Shown in pieces: positions 36,341 to 46,498 of a DNA stretch of 64,000 bases (position 1 is its first letter; each line of letters begins with the position of its first letter). This DNA is from PALSA-1006 sp041660815 (GTDB lineage Bacteria; Pseudomonadota; Gammaproteobacteria; Burkholderiales; Gallionellaceae): assembly GCA_041660815.1 (NCBI GenBank), contig JBAZVN010000004.1, positions 124,001-188,000 of the forward strand, read 5' to 3'. A program made the position numbers and the translations under genes. Under the pieces are notes generated by a model. The model was given only the letters and a program-made list of their open reading frames with translations, ran no database searches and was not told the DNA's origin.

Positions 36341-37078
36341 ATGCAAAATTCTACTCTTCCCCAGTTTACCCGCACCCACATCTTACTCGGCGATGATGGG
36401 TTGCAGCTGCTTGATTGTAAACATGTTTTTATTGCAGGCTTGGGCGGCGTCGGTTCATATTGTGCGGAAGCGATGGCGCGTGCAGGTGTGGGGCGCATCA
36501 CTTTGCTGGATCACGACAAGGTAGTGGTGAGCAATATTAATCGTCAATTGCCTGCTTTGCTTTCCACAGTCGGGCAATCCAAAGCGGATTTGATGCGCGC
36601 GCGCATTGCGGATATTAATCCGCAATGTCGGGTCACCGTACTGTACGATTTTCTGGGTATCGAGAATGTCAATGAGCTGGTACCGGCTGATGCGGATTAC
36701 GTGATCGATTGCATCGATTCGCTGTCCTGCAAAGTGGCGCTGGTGGTGGAAAGTTATAAGCGCGGGCTCAGGGTTGCGTCCAGCATGGGGGCGGGAAACC
36801 GGCGTGATCCCACGCGAATTAAAATTGCCGATATCAGTAAAACAGATATGTGTCCGCTGGCCAGAGAGATGCGTAAAAGATTGCGCAACGAAGAGGTCTA
36901 TGCGGGCGTGCTGACGGTTTTTTCGGATGAATATCCGAGCGCACCGTTGCCTCCCGAGCCCACCGGTAGAGGGCGCCCGCGTGCGGTGAATGGCACGATC
37001 AGTTATATGCCGCCGTTGTTTGGTTTTATGCTGGCAGGAGCGGTGATTCAGCGTTTGTTGGAGATTAAGACGGATTAA
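36341..37078 (+). CDS. tcdA: tRNA threonylcarbamoyladenosine dehydratase TcdA
   Basis: E1/ThiF-like enzyme that cyclises t6A37 of tRNA to ct6A using ATP. 245 residues from the ATG at 36341. The nucleotide-binding GLGGVGSYCAEAMARAG, then NINRQLPALLSTVGQSK and CIDSLSCKVALV are typical. TcdA works with the CsdA/CsdE sulfur system in E. coli; these are not in this window. A longer frame into tatD is rejected. Seven bases after tatD, likely one unit. Confidence 0.93.
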   Translation: MQNSTLPQFTRTHILLGDDGLQLLDCKHVFIAGLGGVGSYCAEAMARAGVGRITLLDHDKVVVSNINRQLPALLSTVGQSKADLMRARIADINPQCRVTVLYDFLGIENVNELVPADADYVIDCIDSLSCKVALVVESYKRGLRVASSMGAGNRRDPTRIKIADISKTDMCPLAREMRKRLRNEEVYAGVLTVFSDEYPSAPLPPEPTGRGRPRAVNGTISYMPPLFGFMLAGAVIQRLLEIKTD

Positions 37079-37183
37079 CGCTTGCTTGATGATGAGTGTT
37101 CAGCTTGCATTAAATACCACTGCCGCGCAGGCAGTGCCTTGTTGTAGAATTCGCATCTTTACAATTTATCGCTTTCTTTGATT

Positions 37184-38251
37184 ATGTCAACAATTCTCGT
37201 CACCGGCGGAGCCGGTTTCATCGGATCCGCAGTCGTCCGCCAATTTATCAATGAAACTCAGGACACGGTAATCAATGTCGACAAGTTAACCTATGCCGGT
37301 AACCTGCAATCATTAACCTCGGTATCCGACAATCCCCGTTACCGTTTTGAACAAGTGGATATTTGCGATGCCGCCGAAGTAGCACGGGTGTTTCGCGAGC
37401 ACCAGCCGGATGCGGTGATGCACTTGGCGGCGGAATCGCATGTGGATCGCTCGATTACCGGGCCGGCAGCGTTTATTCAAACCAATATCGTGGGCACCTA
37501 TACCCTGCTGGAAGCGGCGCGCAGCTATTGGAATACGCTGGACGATTCGCGTAAAGCCGTCTTCCGCTTCCATCATATTTCCACCGACGAAGTGTATGGC
37601 AGCTTGGGCGAGACGGGCTTCTTCACCGAAGAAACCGCCTATGAGCCGAATTCACCTTATTCAGCGAGCAAAGCCTCCAGCGACCATCTGGTGCGCGCCT
37701 GGCATCACACCTATCACTTCCCGGTGGTCACCACCAACTGCTCGAATAATTACGGTCCGTATCATTTTCCGGAAAAGCTTATCCCGCTGGTGATTTTGAA
37801 CGCGGTGAACGGCAAGCCGCTGCCGATTTACGGCAAAGGTGACAACATCCGCGACTGGCTGTATGTCGACGACCATGCCCGGGCGTTGCGCCTGGTCTTG
37901 CAAAAGGGCCGGTTGGGCGAGACCTACAATATCGGCGGCTGGAATGAGAAGACCAACTTGGAAGTCGTGCAAAGCATCTGCGCGATTCTCGACGAATTAC
38001 GCCCGCACAACGCGCCGCATGCACAACTGATTACCTACGTACAAGATCGTCCCGGCCATGACCGGCGTTACGCGATTGATGCCAGCAAGATTGCCCGCGA
38101 CTTAGGTTGGAAGCCGCAGGAAACCTTCGCCAGCGGCCTGCGCAAAACCGTTGAATGGTATCTAAATAATACTGAATGGATTCAAGGTGTTGCAAGTGGA
38201 GATTATCAGAAATGGGTAAGCCAAAACTACGCAAACAGGAGCGCAGCATGA
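37184..38251 (+). CDS. rfbB: dTDP-glucose 4,6-dehydratase
   Basis: Second step of dTDP-L-rhamnose synthesis, NAD-dependent. 355 residues. Cofactor loop TGGAGFIGSAV, catalytic YSASKASSDH, HISTDEVYGSLG. The ATG at 37184 follows a TTTGATT with little ribosome site; a start two codons upstream is less likely. Overlaps rfbA by four bases (ATGA). First of four coupled genes rfbBACD. Confidence 0.95.
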   Translation: MSTILVTGGAGFIGSAVVRQFINETQDTVINVDKLTYAGNLQSLTSVSDNPRYRFEQVDICDAAEVARVFREHQPDAVMHLAAESHVDRSITGPAAFIQTNIVGTYTLLEAARSYWNTLDDSRKAVFRFHHISTDEVYGSLGETGFFTEETAYEPNSPYSASKASSDHLVRAWHHTYHFPVVTTNCSNNYGPYHFPEKLIPLVILNAVNGKPLPIYGKGDNIRDWLYVDDHARALRLVLQKGRLGETYNIGGWNEKTNLEVVQSICAILDELRPHNAPHAQLITYVQDRPGHDRRYAIDASKIARDLGWKPQETFASGLRKTVEWYLNNTEWIQGVASGDYQKWVSQNYANRSAA

Positions 38252-39123
38252 AGGGCATTATTTTAGCCGGCGGTTCCGGCACGCGTTTATATCCCGTCAC
38301 CCAGGCGATTTCCAAGCAGCTGTTGCCGGTATACGACAAACCGATGATTTACCATCCGCTCACCACCCTGATGCTGGCGGGCATCCGTGATGTGTTAATC
38401 ATCTCCACCCCGCAAGACACCCCGCTGTTTCAGCAATTGCTGGGCGACGGCGCGAAATGGGGTATGAACTTTTCCTACGCGGTGCAACCTTCTCCGGACG
38501 GTTTGGCGCAAGCCTTTATCATCGGCGAATCTTTCGTCGGCAACGACGGCTGCTCACTGGTGCTGGGCGACAACATTTTTTACGGACACGGCTTTGACAA
38601 ATTGCTCAATGCGGCAGTCTCCAAGCCTACAGGCGGTACCGTGTTCGCCTATCACGTGCTCGATCCGGAGCGTTACGGCGTGGTGGACTTCGGCGCAAAC
38701 GGGCGTGCCTTGAGTATTGAAGAAAAGCCCTTGCAACCCAAGTCCAACTACGCGGTTACCGGACTGTATTTCTACGACAACGACGTGGTGGAAATCGCCA
38801 AGAGTATCAAGCCGTCGGCGCGCGGCGAGTTGGAAATCACTACTGTCAATCAAGTGTATTTGGAGCGCGGCGACTTGGACGTGCAAGTGATGGGGCGCGG
38901 CTATGCCTGGCTGGATACCGGTACCCATGAATCTCTGTTGGAAGCGGGTTCTTTTGTGCAGACGCTGGAAAAACGTCAAGGATTAAAGATCGCCTGTCCG
39001 GAAGAAATCGCTTATCGCAAAGGTTATATCAGCGCAGAGCAAGTTGAAAAACTGGCACAGCCGATGTTGAAAAATGCCTACGGAAAATACCTGATTAATA
39101 TCTTGAAAGATAAGGCATTTTAA
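38248..39123 (+). CDS. rfbA: Glucose-1-phosphate thymidylyltransferase
   Basis: First step of dTDP-rhamnose synthesis. 291 residues. Signature GGSGTRLYPVT near the N-terminus, then EKPLQPKSNYAVTGLYFYD. The ATG at 38248 is preceded by CAGGAGCG and overlaps the rfbB stop. Followed directly by rfbC with no gap. Confidence 0.96.
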   Translation: MKGIILAGGSGTRLYPVTQAISKQLLPVYDKPMIYHPLTTLMLAGIRDVLIISTPQDTPLFQQLLGDGAKWGMNFSYAVQPSPDGLAQAFIIGESFVGNDGCSLVLGDNIFYGHGFDKLLNAAVSKPTGGTVFAYHVLDPERYGVVDFGANGRALSIEEKPLQPKSNYAVTGLYFYDNDVVEIAKSIKPSARGELEITTVNQVYLERGDLDVQVMGRGYAWLDTGTHESLLEAGSFVQTLEKRQGLKIACPEEIAYRKGYISAEQVEKLAQPMLKNAYGKYLINILKDKAF

Positions 39124-39672
39124 ATGAACGTGATCGCCACTAACATCCCCGATGTCCTGATCATTGAACCTAAAGTGTTTGGCGATGACAGAGGTTTTTT
39201 CTACGAGAGTTTTAATAAAAAACGCTTTGCCGAATTAACCGGCATTAACGTTGAATTTGTGCAGGACAACCATTCCAAGTCGGCGTGTCATGTGTTGCGC
39301 GGCCTGCATTATCAGATTCAGCAGGCGCAGGGAAAGTTGGTGCGCGCGACGCTTGGCGAAGTGTTGGATGTGGTGGTGGATATTCGTAAAAGCTCGCCGA
39401 CCTTCGGGCAGTCGGTAAGCGTTAAATTATCAGCAGAAAACAAGCGCATGCTTTGGATACCGCCGGGATTTGCCCACGGTTTTGTGGTACTCAGCGAGGT
39501 TGCTGAATTTTTATATAAAACAACAGATTACTACGCACCAGAACATGAGCGTGCGATCCAGTGGAATGATCCCGCGCTGGGGATTGACTGGCAATTGAAG
39601 GGCGCTGAGCCGATATTGTCGGCTAAGGATAAAGTTGGCATTCCATTATGCAATGCAGAGGTGTTTGAATGA
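39124..39672 (+). CDS. rfbC: dTDP-4-dehydrorhamnose 3,5-epimerase
   Basis: Third step of the pathway. 182-residue cupin. Features: EPKVFGDDRGFFYESFN at the N-terminus, DNHSKSACHVLRGLHYQ with the catalytic His, IPPGFAHGF in the middle, and a Tyr-containing DYYAPEHE. ATG immediately after rfbA and a four-base overlap with rfbD. Confidence 0.96.
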   Translation: MNVIATNIPDVLIIEPKVFGDDRGFFYESFNKKRFAELTGINVEFVQDNHSKSACHVLRGLHYQIQQAQGKLVRATLGEVLDVVVDIRKSSPTFGQSVSVKLSAENKRMLWIPPGFAHGFVVLSEVAEFLYKTTDYYAPEHERAIQWNDPALGIDWQLKGAEPILSAKDKVGIPLCNAEVFE

Positions 39673-40559
39673 AGAAAATATTATTGACGGGTAAAAACGG
39701 TCAGGTCGGCTGGGAGTTGCAGCGTACTTTAGCCTCGTTGGGACAAGTGATTGCCTTGGATATGGCCGATCTGGATCTGGCGGATGCAGAGGCGATACGG
39801 CGCAAGGTGCGCGAAATTCAACCGGACATCATCGTCAATCCCGCCGCACATACCGCAGTGGACAAGGCTGAATCGGAAGCGGATCTGGTGATGGCGATTA
39901 ACGGAATTGCTCCCGGAGTGTTTGCAGAGGAGGCAAAAAAGCTCAATGTCTTACTGGTGCATTACTCTACCGATTACATTTTTGATGGCAGCAAAGCGGG
40001 AAGCTATGTGGAAGATGACGCGCCGAACCCCTTGGGTGCTTACGGTAAAACCAAGTTGGCCGGAGAGGAAGCGATTCGTGCGGTCGGCGGAAAGCATCTG
40101 ATTTTGCGCACCAGTTGGGTGTATGGGGCGCGCGGCAAAAACTTTTTGCTGACTATGTGTCGCCTGGCCAAAGAGCGCAGCGAGTTGCGCATTGTGGATG
40201 ACCAGATCGGCGCTCCAACCTGGTGTCGTTCGTTGGGCGAAATTACCGCGCAAATTCTGGCGCAATTGTATGCGCCCAATGCAGCCAAAGACGCGGTCGA
40301 AAAAGCAACGGGCACTTACCATTTGACTTCATCCGGTAGTGTTTCCTGGCATGGCTTTGCCGCTGAAATTATTCGTTTGGCGGACCTGCCTATTCCGCCG
40401 CGCCTGATCGGAATTCCGTCCAGCGAATATCCGACACCCGCCGCACGCCCTATGAATTCAGTGTTGTCCAACGATAAATTGCTGAAAACTTTCGGACTAA
40501 ATGCCGGTAGTTGGCAAAATAATTTGCAGTTATGTATGCAGGAAAAGAACGGCGAATAA
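39669..40559 (+). CDS. rfbD: dTDP-4-dehydrorhamnose reductase
   Basis: Last step, yielding dTDP-L-rhamnose for LPS or exopolysaccharide. 296 residues. N-terminal GKNGQVGWEL loop for NADPH, STDYIFDGSK, catalytic YGKTKLAGE. Completes the pathway. No glycosyltransferase follows; the next gene is sucC. Where rhamnose is used is not visible here. Confidence 0.95.
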   Translation: MKKILLTGKNGQVGWELQRTLASLGQVIALDMADLDLADAEAIRRKVREIQPDIIVNPAAHTAVDKAESEADLVMAINGIAPGVFAEEAKKLNVLLVHYSTDYIFDGSKAGSYVEDDAPNPLGAYGKTKLAGEEAIRAVGGKHLILRTSWVYGARGKNFLLTMCRLAKERSELRIVDDQIGAPTWCRSLGEITAQILAQLYAPNAAKDAVEKATGTYHLTSSGSVSWHGFAAEIIRLADLPIPPRLIGIPSSEYPTPAARPMNSVLSNDKLLKTFGLNAGSWQNNLQLCMQEKNGE

Positions 40560-40607
40560 TTACGTGTCCGATAGATTGTCAATCGCCTAACCTACCAAGA
40601 GCGCACC

Positions 40608-41771
40608 ATGAAAATACATGAATACCAGAGTAAAGAAATTCTTCGTGAATTTGGCGTGCCGACACCGCGCGGGATAGCGTGCTTTAGTGTTGCCGAAGCG
40701 GTCGCTGCGGCGCAACAGTTGGGTGGCAAAGTCTGGGTGGTGAAGGCGCAAATTCATGCAGGCGGACGCGGCAAAGGCGGTGGTGTAAAGGTGGCCAAAT
40801 CGCCGGAGGAGGTACGCGAGTTTGCCGGACAGATTTTGGGTATGCATCTCGTCACCCATCAAACCGGCGCTGCGGGGCAGGAGGTGCGTCGTTTGTTGAT
40901 CGAGGAGGGCGCGGCCATTGCCAAAGAGGTGTATGTCGGCATGGTGGTGGATCGCGTTTCGCAGCGGGTGGCACTACTGGCGTCCAGCGAAGGCGGGATG
41001 GAGATTGAGGAGGTTGCCAAGCATGCGCCCGAAAAAATTCATACCGTGCGCATCGATCCACTCACCGGGCTAACCACTGCAGAAGCGGCGCAAGTGGCAC
41101 GCGCTATCGGCATTCCCGATGCGGCTAACGCCGAAGCGGCGCAAGTGCTGCAAGGTTTGTATCGCGCCTTTGTGGCAAAAGATGCGATGCTGGCCGAGAT
41201 TAATCCGCTGGTTCTGACGGTTGATAATCGCGTCATTGCTCTGGATGCGAAGTTTAATTTTGACTCGAATGCCCTGTACCGTCATCCGGAAATTGTCGCG
41301 CTGCGCGATTTGGACGAAGAGGATCCGGCAGAGATTGAAGCCTCGAAATTTGATTTGAGCTACATTCAATTGGATGGTGATATCGGCTGTCTGGTGAACG
41401 GTGCCGGGTTGGCGATGGCGACCATGGACATCATCAAATTGTACGGTGGCAATCCCGCTAACTTCCTTGATGTGGGCGGCGGAGCCAATAAAGAGAAGGT
41501 TACCGAAGCATTTAAATTAATGCTTAAAAATCAACAGCTTAGAGCGATTCTGGTGAATATATTCGGCGGAATTATGAAGTGCGATGTAATCGCCGAAGGT
41601 GTGGTTGCGGCGGCTCGCGAGGTTGATCTCAAGGTGCCTCTGGTGGTGCGTCTGGAAGGAACCAATGTCGAACTGGGTAAGCAAATATTGGCTGATTCGG
41701 GTTTGCCGATTATTTCCGCAAGCGACATGGCGGATGCGGCGCAAAAAGTAGTTGCAGCGGCGAAAGGTTAA
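40608..41771 (+). CDS. sucC: Succinyl-CoA synthetase beta subunit
   Basis: Citric-acid-cycle enzyme subunit that binds ADP/GDP. 387 residues with an ATP-grasp domain. N-terminal MKIHEYQSKEILREFGV, nucleotide region VKAQIHAGGRGKGGGVK, and the C-terminal CoA-side FLDVGGGANKEKV and IFGGIMKCDVIA. sucD follows after four bases. Confidence 0.97.
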   Translation: MKIHEYQSKEILREFGVPTPRGIACFSVAEAVAAAQQLGGKVWVVKAQIHAGGRGKGGGVKVAKSPEEVREFAGQILGMHLVTHQTGAAGQEVRRLLIEEGAAIAKEVYVGMVVDRVSQRVALLASSEGGMEIEEVAKHAPEKIHTVRIDPLTGLTTAEAAQVARAIGIPDAANAEAAQVLQGLYRAFVAKDAMLAEINPLVLTVDNRVIALDAKFNFDSNALYRHPEIVALRDLDEEDPAEIEASKFDLSYIQLDGDIGCLVNGAGLAMATMDIIKLYGGNPANFLDVGGGANKEKVTEAFKLMLKNQQLRAILVNIFGGIMKCDVIAEGVVAAAREVDLKVPLVVRLEGTNVELGKQILADSGLPIISASDMADAAQKVVAAAKG

Positions 41772-41775
41772 CAGC

Positions 41776-42657
41776 ATGTCTATTCTGATCAATAAAAATT
41801 CCAGAGTGATTACCCAGGGCATGACCGGCAAGGTTGGCCAATTTCATACTTTTCACTGCAAGCAATATGCCAACGGGGCGAATTGTTTTGTGGCCGGGGT
41901 TAACCCGAAAAAAGCCGGAGAAGACTTCGAGGGTATTCCGGTCTTTGCCAGTGTGCGCGATGCGAAAGCGGCAACCGGCGCAACGGTATCGGTCATTTAT
42001 GTGCCGCCTTCCGGTGCGGCTGCAGCGATTGATGAGGCGGTAGAAGCTGAAATGGAATTGGTGATTTGTATCACCGAAGGCATTCCCGTGCACGATATGT
42101 TAAGAACGCGCTACAAAATGCAGAACAGCAAAACTCGGCTCATCGGCCCGAATTGCCCAGGTTTGATTACGCCCGATGAAATTAAAATCGGCATCATGCC
42201 CGGTCACATTCACAAAAAAGGCCGCATCGGTGTGGTGTCGCGTTCCGGAACCCTGACCTATGAAGCGGTTGGCCAACTCAGCGCCTTGGGTTACGGTCAG
42301 TCTTCGTGTGTGGGCATCGGCGGAGACCCGATCAACGGTCTAAAACATATCGACGTGATGCGTCTGTTTAACGACGATCCCGAGACGGACGCGGTGGTGA
42401 TGGTGGGGGAAATCGGCGGCAGCGATGAGGAGGAATGCGCGCGCTGGATCAAAGATCATATGCAGAAACCTGTGGTGGGCTTTATCGCCGGTGTCACCGC
42501 GCCCGAAGGCAAACGGATGGGACACGCCGGCGCAATTATTTCCGGGGGGCAGGGCGGTGCCAATGAGAAGTTGGCTGTGATGGAAGAATGCGGTATTCAT
42601 ATCACGCGTAACCCGGCCGAAATGGGGCGTGTGATGCAGCAGATTTTGAAGGGTTGA
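41776..42657 (+). CDS. sucD: Succinyl-CoA synthetase alpha subunit
   Basis: Binds CoA and carries the phosphohistidine. 293 residues. QGMTGKVGQFHT near the N-terminus binds CoA; GHAGAIISGGQGGA near residue 246 holds the active His. The ATG at 41776 has AACAGC upstream only, but coupling to sucC is tight. An earlier in-frame start inside sucC is rejected. Confidence 0.97.
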   Translation: MSILINKNSRVITQGMTGKVGQFHTFHCKQYANGANCFVAGVNPKKAGEDFEGIPVFASVRDAKAATGATVSVIYVPPSGAAAAIDEAVEAEMELVICITEGIPVHDMLRTRYKMQNSKTRLIGPNCPGLITPDEIKIGIMPGHIHKKGRIGVVSRSGTLTYEAVGQLSALGYGQSSCVGIGGDPINGLKHIDVMRLFNDDPETDAVVMVGEIGGSDEEECARWIKDHMQKPVVGFIAGVTAPEGKRMGHAGAIISGGQGGANEKLAVMEECGIHITRNPAEMGRVMQQILKG

Positions 42658-42731
42658 AACGAAATGACGAGGGCGAAGCGCGGGTTTATCCTTCCCCCTT
42701 ATCCCTTCCCATTATTTTTAGGAATTTATAA

Positions 42732-43475
42732 ATGATTGAAATGCTTAGCGCTCCCCAGTTTTGGGTGGATGTATTTAAAATAATCTTGATTGACTTGCTG
42801 CTGTCGGGCGATAACGCGGTGGTGATTGCGCTGGCGTGCCGTAACCTGCCCGAGGCGCAGCGTAGAAAAGGCATTTTGTACGGGGTGGGCGGCGCAATCG
42901 GTTTGCGCATTGTGCTGACTTTCTTTGCGGTGAGTTTGTTGGCATTGCCTTATCTCAAACTCGTCGGCGCATTTTTGTTAATTTGGATTGGGATTAAATT
43001 ATTGCTCCCGGACGACGAACATGCTGAGGGAAATATCAAAGCGGAGACGCAACTGTGGGGCGCCATAAAGACGATTATTGTGGCCGACTTTGTGATGAGC
43101 CTGGATAACGTGTTGGGGGTGGCGGCCGTAGCGAATGGTAATGTTTGGTTGCTGGTGTTTGGTTTGTTGATCAGCATTCCGATGATCGCTTGGAGCAGTC
43201 AATTGGTGTTGAAATTGATCGACCGCTTTCCGATCATTATTTTTGGCGGCGGTGCGCTGTTGGGCTATGTGGCGGGAGAAATGCTGGTAACCGAAGCCTT
43301 ATTTAAACCGCTGGTGGAAGCGCAACATGCCTTGCATTGGTTGATTCCGTTGAGCTGTGCAGTATTGGTAGTGGTTTTGGGAAAATGGTTGGCTGCGCGC
43401 AAACTTGCGACTGCCAAAGTACTTGATTTGGTGGATGAGCAGGTTGCGGCGCATTCTCACGATAAATCCAATTGA
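42732..43475 (+). CDS. TerC family integral membrane protein
   Basis: 247 residues, about seven hydrophobic helices. The family motif LLLSGDNAVVIALACR near residue 22 and VMSLDNVLGVAAVA near 118 hold the acidic residues linked to metal (Mn2+) export in TerC-type proteins. Ends with a His/Lys-rich tail. Only ten bases before the universal stress protein gene, so it may be the first gene of the signalling operon. Confidence 0.9.
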   Translation: MIEMLSAPQFWVDVFKIILIDLLLSGDNAVVIALACRNLPEAQRRKGILYGVGGAIGLRIVLTFFAVSLLALPYLKLVGAFLLIWIGIKLLLPDDEHAEGNIKAETQLWGAIKTIIVADFVMSLDNVLGVAAVANGNVWLLVFGLLISIPMIAWSSQLVLKLIDRFPIIIFGGGALLGYVAGEMLVTEALFKPLVEAQHALHWLIPLSCAVLVVVLGKWLAARKLATAKVLDLVDEQVAAHSHDKSN

Positions 43476-43485
43476 GGGTGATACG

Positions 43486-43911
43486 ATGAAAATATTGATT
43501 CCAGTTGACGGTTCAGTGAATGCAGTTCGTGCAGTAGAGTATGGCATTGCCTATGCGGCCGCATTAAAAGTGGCACCCGAAATTTTCCTGATTAATGTGC
43601 AGTGGAAAATTGCGACCGGCAATGTAAAGTTATTCATTAATCAGGAAACAATTAATGAGTATTATCGCGAACAGGGCGCTGCGGCATTGGCGCAGGCTCG
43701 TGTAAAAATGGACGAGGCGGGAATTGCCTACACCTTTCATATCAGCGTTGGCACGCCGGCTGAAGCCATCGTGCTTTACGCACAAGAGCACAAAATAGAG
43801 TTGATTATGATGAGCGCGCACGGTGAAGCTTCTTTGGCGACGCTGTTGCTCGGTTCGGTAGCCGGCAAAGTAGTGCAATTGGCTAAAACCCCCGTACTAT
43901 TAGTAAAATAA
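43486..43911 (+). CDS. Universal stress protein (UspA family)
   Basis: 141 residues. N-terminal MKILIPVDGS, later MMSAHGEASLATLLLGSVAGKV, which fits the ATP-binding G-2x-G-9x-G(S/T) pattern only partly (SAHGEASLATLLLGS), and the end KTPVLLVK. Start ATG 43486 has GAGGGTG upstream. Sits between terC and the Ser/Thr kinase with gaps of 10 and 39 bases, which suggests it belongs to the signalling unit, possibly as a nucleotide sensor. Confidence 0.88.
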   Translation: MKILIPVDGSVNAVRAVEYGIAYAAALKVAPEIFLINVQWKIATGNVKLFINQETINEYYREQGAAALAQARVKMDEAGIAYTFHISVGTPAEAIVLYAQEHKIELIMMSAHGEASLATLLLGSVAGKVVQLAKTPVLLVK

Positions 43912-43950
43912 TTTTAGTCTCTAACTGGGTCGCAAAATAAAAGGGTTGTC

Positions 43951-46482
43951 ATGGCAAATATTAAAAGAGTGACTTTCTTTAAGGCGGATTGGTTTGTCGG
44001 GCTGTTGGTGGCCTTGGTGTTTCTGTTGCTTGCCAATTCGGATTTGATTCAAAGTCTGGAGCGTAAGGCTTACGACGTCGGCGTGATGGCTTCCTCACGT
44101 ACCCCCAGCGACAAAATTTCCGTCATTGCGATTGATGATCAAAGTATCGCCAACTTGGGGCGTTGGCCTTGGCCGCGTGAAATTCAAGCCATGCTGCTGG
44201 ATATTGTGGCCAGTGGCAACGCCAAGGTGATTGGTCATACGGCATTGTTCTCCGAGCCGCAGCTTGACTCTGGTCTTGAATATATTAATAAAATCAATGA
44301 GTTACTTCAGATTTCGCCGCTTAGGGAGAGCAGTCCGCCGGAGTGGGAGCAGTTAAACGCGATTGTTCAGGAGGCGTTGCTGCATCTGGATAACGACATG
44401 AAGTTGGCGGAAAGTATTGCCAAGGCCAACTCAGTGTTGTTGGGAATGATATTTGAACTGGGAGAGCCGCAGGGTAAGCCCGACAATCCTTTGCCGGATT
44501 ATGTGTTGAGTAATGCATTACTCAATATTAAGCCGGGTTTGGCGGGCGCTTCTCCGCTGTTAAGCAATGGTGCGCAAGTACCGATTCCTGTGCTGGGCTC
44601 TTTGTCGGTCGGCATCGGCCACCTGAATGTTAATCCCGATGTGGATGGTGCGATTCGTACCGAGCCGCTGGTGTTGAGTTACTTTGATCAGTTTTATCCT
44701 TCCCTGTCTCTGATGATTGCGGCTAAAAGCTTAAATCTGGAGCCGGGTGATATTCAAGTCGTGTTGGGGCAGAGCGTTAAACTGGGCAATTTATTTATCG
44801 CCACCGACCCGCTGTCGCGCATGCAAACTTACTTTTACAAGGATCAGGAAGGTAGGCCGGCCTTTCAAGTGGATTCTTTTTACGATGTGTTGACCGGCAA
44901 AATTCCCGCCGAGAAATATCGCGATAAGATTGTATTGATCGGTGCGACCGCCGGCGGGGTGGGCGCATTGCAGGTCACGCCAATTTCAGCGGGCATGGCG
45001 CCGGTATTAACCTTGGCACATACCGTTTCGAGTATTTTAAAGCAGGACTTTTTTGTCGTGCCAAGCTGGGCGTTTTGGGCTGAAAAAGGCATATTTCTAA
45101 CTATCGCTTTGTACCTGATTATTGTGTTGCCACGCTTGAGTGCCGGTATCGCTGCCGTGATTACCGTGGTGTTATTTGCCGCCTTACTGGGGAGTCATTT
45201 CGTTTTAATGACGGCGCAAACGCTTTGGCTGCAGTTGATGTTGCCCGCCGCCTTGTTGCTGGTGGGACATTTATTGCTCACCACAAAACGTTTCCTGGTA
45301 ACAGAAAAAGGCAAAATTAAATCGGATGCAGATTCTGCAGAAAGCAACCGTATGCTGGGTTTGGCTTTTCAGGGGCAGGGGCAGTTGGATATGGCGTTTG
45401 ACAAGTTCCGTAAAGTGCAGATTGACGATAGCCTGATGGATGTGTTGTACAACCTGGGGTTGGATTTTGAGCGTAAGAGGCAATTTAACAAAGCCGAGTC
45501 GGTGTTTAAATACATGTCCGAATACAACCCCAAGTTTCGTGATTTGGAACAGCGCCTGGATCAGGCGCGTTCCATGTCTGAAACGGTCATGCTGGGTGGT
45601 GCGTCGGGCAGAAGTAATGCCAGTACGATGGTGTTGGATAAGGCGGGCATGTCCAAACCGATGCTGGGGCGTTACGAAATTGAAAAAGAGCTGGGCAAAG
45701 GCGCAATGGGCGTGGTGTATCTCGGTAAAGACCCCAAAATCAGCCGCGTAGTTGCGATTAAGACCATGAACTTGTCGCAGGAGTTTGATGCCGACGAGTT
45801 GGAAGATGTGAAGGCGCGTTTCTTCAGGGAAGCTGAAACTGCCGGACGTTTGAATCACCCTAATATTGTCACAATGTACGATGCCGGCGAAGAGCATGAT
45901 CTGGCTTATATTGCGATGGAATTTTTGAAAGGCAAAGATCTGGTGCCTTACACCAAGCGCGATAATTTATTGCCGCTTCCCAAGGTGCTGAGTATCGTTG
46001 CGCGTGTGGCGGACGCCTTGGGTTATGCCCATTCACTGCATGTTGTGCACCGCGATATCAAGCCCGCCAACATTATGTACGACATGGAAAGTGATACAGT
46101 TAAAGTCACTGACTTCGGTATTGCGCGTATCACTGATTCTTCAAAAACCAAAACCGGCATGGTATTGGGCACGCCATCTTATATGTCCCCCGAGCAACTG
46201 GCCGGTACTAAAATCGAAGGGCAGTCCGACTTGTTTTCTTTGGGGGTAAGTTTGTACCAGATGGCTTGTGGTAAGCTTCCCTTTGAAGGGGACTCGATGG
46301 CGCAACTCATGTTCCGTATTGCCAATGAGCCGCATGCGGATATTCTCGGAATCAGTCCTGATGTACCGCCTTGCGTAGTCTCGATTATTAACAAAGCGTT
46401 GGCGAAAAAGACTGAAGAACGATATCAGACCGGTCAGGAAATGGCACAAGCAATTCGCCAATGCCTGGCAACATTAACGTGA
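43951..46482 (+). CDS. CHASE2 - TPR - Ser/Thr protein kinase, membrane receptor
   Basis: 843-residue receptor kinase. TM1 (about 14-32), periplasmic CHASE2 sensor (about 35-345), three TM helices (about 370-450), two TPR-like repeats (about 462-530), then a Hanks-type kinase domain from about 574. Catalytic features are intact: GKGAMGVVY loop, VAIK Lys604, HRDIKPAN with Asp702, DFGIA Asp721, GTPSYMSPEQL. The linker ahead of the kinase carries two Thr motifs, ETVML (Thr545) and STMVL (Thr559), that resemble FHA-recognised sites. It is followed by PP2C and FHA genes, giving kinase, phosphatase and reader in order. The signal sensed is unknown. Confidence 0.9.
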   Translation: MANIKRVTFFKADWFVGLLVALVFLLLANSDLIQSLERKAYDVGVMASSRTPSDKISVIAIDDQSIANLGRWPWPREIQAMLLDIVASGNAKVIGHTALFSEPQLDSGLEYINKINELLQISPLRESSPPEWEQLNAIVQEALLHLDNDMKLAESIAKANSVLLGMIFELGEPQGKPDNPLPDYVLSNALLNIKPGLAGASPLLSNGAQVPIPVLGSLSVGIGHLNVNPDVDGAIRTEPLVLSYFDQFYPSLSLMIAAKSLNLEPGDIQVVLGQSVKLGNLFIATDPLSRMQTYFYKDQEGRPAFQVDSFYDVLTGKIPAEKYRDKIVLIGATAGGVGALQVTPISAGMAPVLTLAHTVSSILKQDFFVVPSWAFWAEKGIFLTIALYLIIVLPRLSAGIAAVITVVLFAALLGSHFVLMTAQTLWLQLMLPAALLLVGHLLLTTKRFLVTEKGKIKSDADSAESNRMLGLAFQGQGQLDMAFDKFRKVQIDDSLMDVLYNLGLDFERKRQFNKAESVFKYMSEYNPKFRDLEQRLDQARSMSETVMLGGASGRSNASTMVLDKAGMSKPMLGRYEIEKELGKGAMGVVYLGKDPKISRVVAIKTMNLSQEFDADELEDVKARFFREAETAGRLNHPNIVTMYDAGEEHDLAYIAMEFLKGKDLVPYTKRDNLLPLPKVLSIVARVADALGYAHSLHVVHRDIKPANIMYDMESDTVKVTDFGIARITDSSKTKTGMVLGTPSYMSPEQLAGTKIEGQSDLFSLGVSLYQMACGKLPFEGDSMAQLMFRIANEPHADILGISPDVPPCVVSIINKALAKKTEERYQTGQEMAQAIRQCLATLT

Positions 46483-46498
46483 AGCGGCGGGGGGTAAT

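Noticed and set aside
42658..42731. Mn2+ riboswitch (yybP-ykoY) ahead of terC
   Set aside because: Only 74 bases are available and I could not find the paired elements.
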